Origin: Candidatus Delongbacteria bacterium
GTDB taxonomy: Bacteria > Bacteroidota > Bacteroidia > Bacteroidales > ML635J-15
Assembly: GCA_027858215.1 (NCBI GenBank)
Contig: JAQIDD010000287.1
Coordinates: 1-6,495 of the forward strand
Reading direction: 5' to 3'
DNA: 6,495 nucleotides
Part shown: positions 6,056 through 6,495 of the stretch, one piece after another
Layout of the letters: every line of letters begins with the position of its first letter
Position numbering within the stretch: the first letter of the stretch is position 1
The notes under the pieces: generated by a model
What the model was told of the DNA's origin: nothing
The model's input: only the letters and a program-made list of their open reading frames with translations
Databases searched by the model: none
Position numbers and translations under genes: made by a program

Positions 6056-6495
6056 AACTCAAAAGTTAATTTTGCTTGCTTATTTAGTGTTTGTGAGTTG
6101 TAAACCGGTAAAAGTTGAGCGATTTTTTCTTTGTTTAAGGGATTTGTATTGTCAAAATAGAATGCTTTGTTAAGGTATAACATATCTAATGCGGCTCGTT
6201 CAGGAGTAGCAATATTGATACCATTAGCCTTTCGGGTTATCCCGGATAAGTTGCTTATTATTTCACCTTTAAATTGTCGATATTTATAAAGCTGATTGTC
6301 TATAATTATTTCACGAGAAAGGTAACTTGCATTTGTTATTGCGGAATCAAATTGAAAGATAATTCCTGTACGTTGCAGCACATATTCCAGCGATATATAA
6401 TTGGGTGTAAACAACAAACAAGCCAGTTCTTCCGGATTGTATTTGATTTTAGTGTATATGCCTCTGCGTGGATTCCGGAGCTTCCCTGTTTTGAC
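6052..6495 (-). CDS. AbiEi-type antitoxin / transcriptional autoregulator (partial, N-terminus outside window)
   Basis: The frame is open from the right edge to the TGA at 6054-6052, giving the last 147 residues. It begins VKTGKLRNPRRGIYTKIKYN, the end of a winged-helix DNA-binding domain with its '(R)RGIY' wing. It continues with PEELACLLFTPNYISLEYVL, a middle region ...YKYRQFKGEI..., and INIATPERAALDMLYLNKAF. The patterns 'PxYISLEyvL..tGII' and 'inIATpERAalDmlYL' are characteristic of AbiEi-like antitoxins that pair with AbiEii toxins. In known systems the N-terminal winged helix represses the operon by binding inverted repeats in its promoter, and the C-terminal part counteracts the toxin without a stable complex (type IV). 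An internal TTG at 6417 could be taken as a start, but strong family similarity continues upstream of it, so that start is wrong. The promoter and operator lie beyond the window. Confidence 0.85.
   Translation of the reverse strand, partial: VKTGKLRNPRRGIYTKIKYNPEELACLLFTPNYISLEYVLQRTGIIFQFDSAITNASYLSREIIIDNQLYKYRQFKGEIISNLSGITRKANGINIATPERAALDMLYLNKAFYFDNTNPLNKEKIAQLLPVYNSQTLNKQAKLTFEL

Noticed and set aside
6052..6417. Antitoxin as a complete 121-codon gene starting at TTG 6417
   Set aside because: The frame stays open to the window edge and the upstream residues (RGIYTKIKYNPEELA) match the AbiEi family, so the gene is truncated by the window, not short.

Overview
The window reads as AT-rich chromosomal DNA from a member of the Bacteroidota. 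The support is indirect but consistent. No gene has a clear Shine-Dalgarno sequence. The best promoter-like match is the TAnnTTTG type used in that phylum. The proteins (a beta-helix secreted protein, a very long AsmA-family protein paired with a small lipocalin-like exported protein, and an AbiEi/AbiEii pair) look most like Bacteroidota versions of their families. No rRNA, tRNA, CRISPR array or complete insertion sequence was seen.

Layout. Positions 1-371 (minus) hold the first 123 residues of a secreted parallel-beta-helix-type protein that runs off the left edge. Positions 372-1302 hold no intact gene. They contain two related ~70-bp imperfect repeats (465-533 and 1061-1127) in the same orientation, which bracket a decayed gene end on the minus strand (866-1051). 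That remnant is a winged-helix C-terminus of the kind found in Fic-family proteins and has two in-frame stops. Positions 1303-1686 and 1740-4892 (plus) form a probable two-gene envelope operon: a small exported lipocalin-like protein, then a 1050-residue AsmA-family membrane-anchored protein. Positions 4893-5356 carry no convincing gene. They hold a half-copy resembling the repeats, a pyrimidine-rich tract and a denser block rich in palindromes and hairpins. Positions 5357-6495 (minus) carry a nucleotidyltransferase toxin of the AbiEii family and its AbiEi-type antitoxin, overlapping by ATGA; the antitoxin continues past the right edge.

How it fits together. The lipocalin-like/AsmA pair is likely a stable housekeeping-type envelope locus. 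On both sides lie accessory, minus-strand elements: a dead Fic-like gene and a toxin-antitoxin module. Short attC-like repeats on the same strand lie 3' of each. The most notable points are that the AbiEii-family toxin has alanine in place of the first aspartate of the expected DxD catalytic pair, and that the repeats could be degenerate gene-cassette recombination sites. The latter is a hypothesis, since no integrase is in view.
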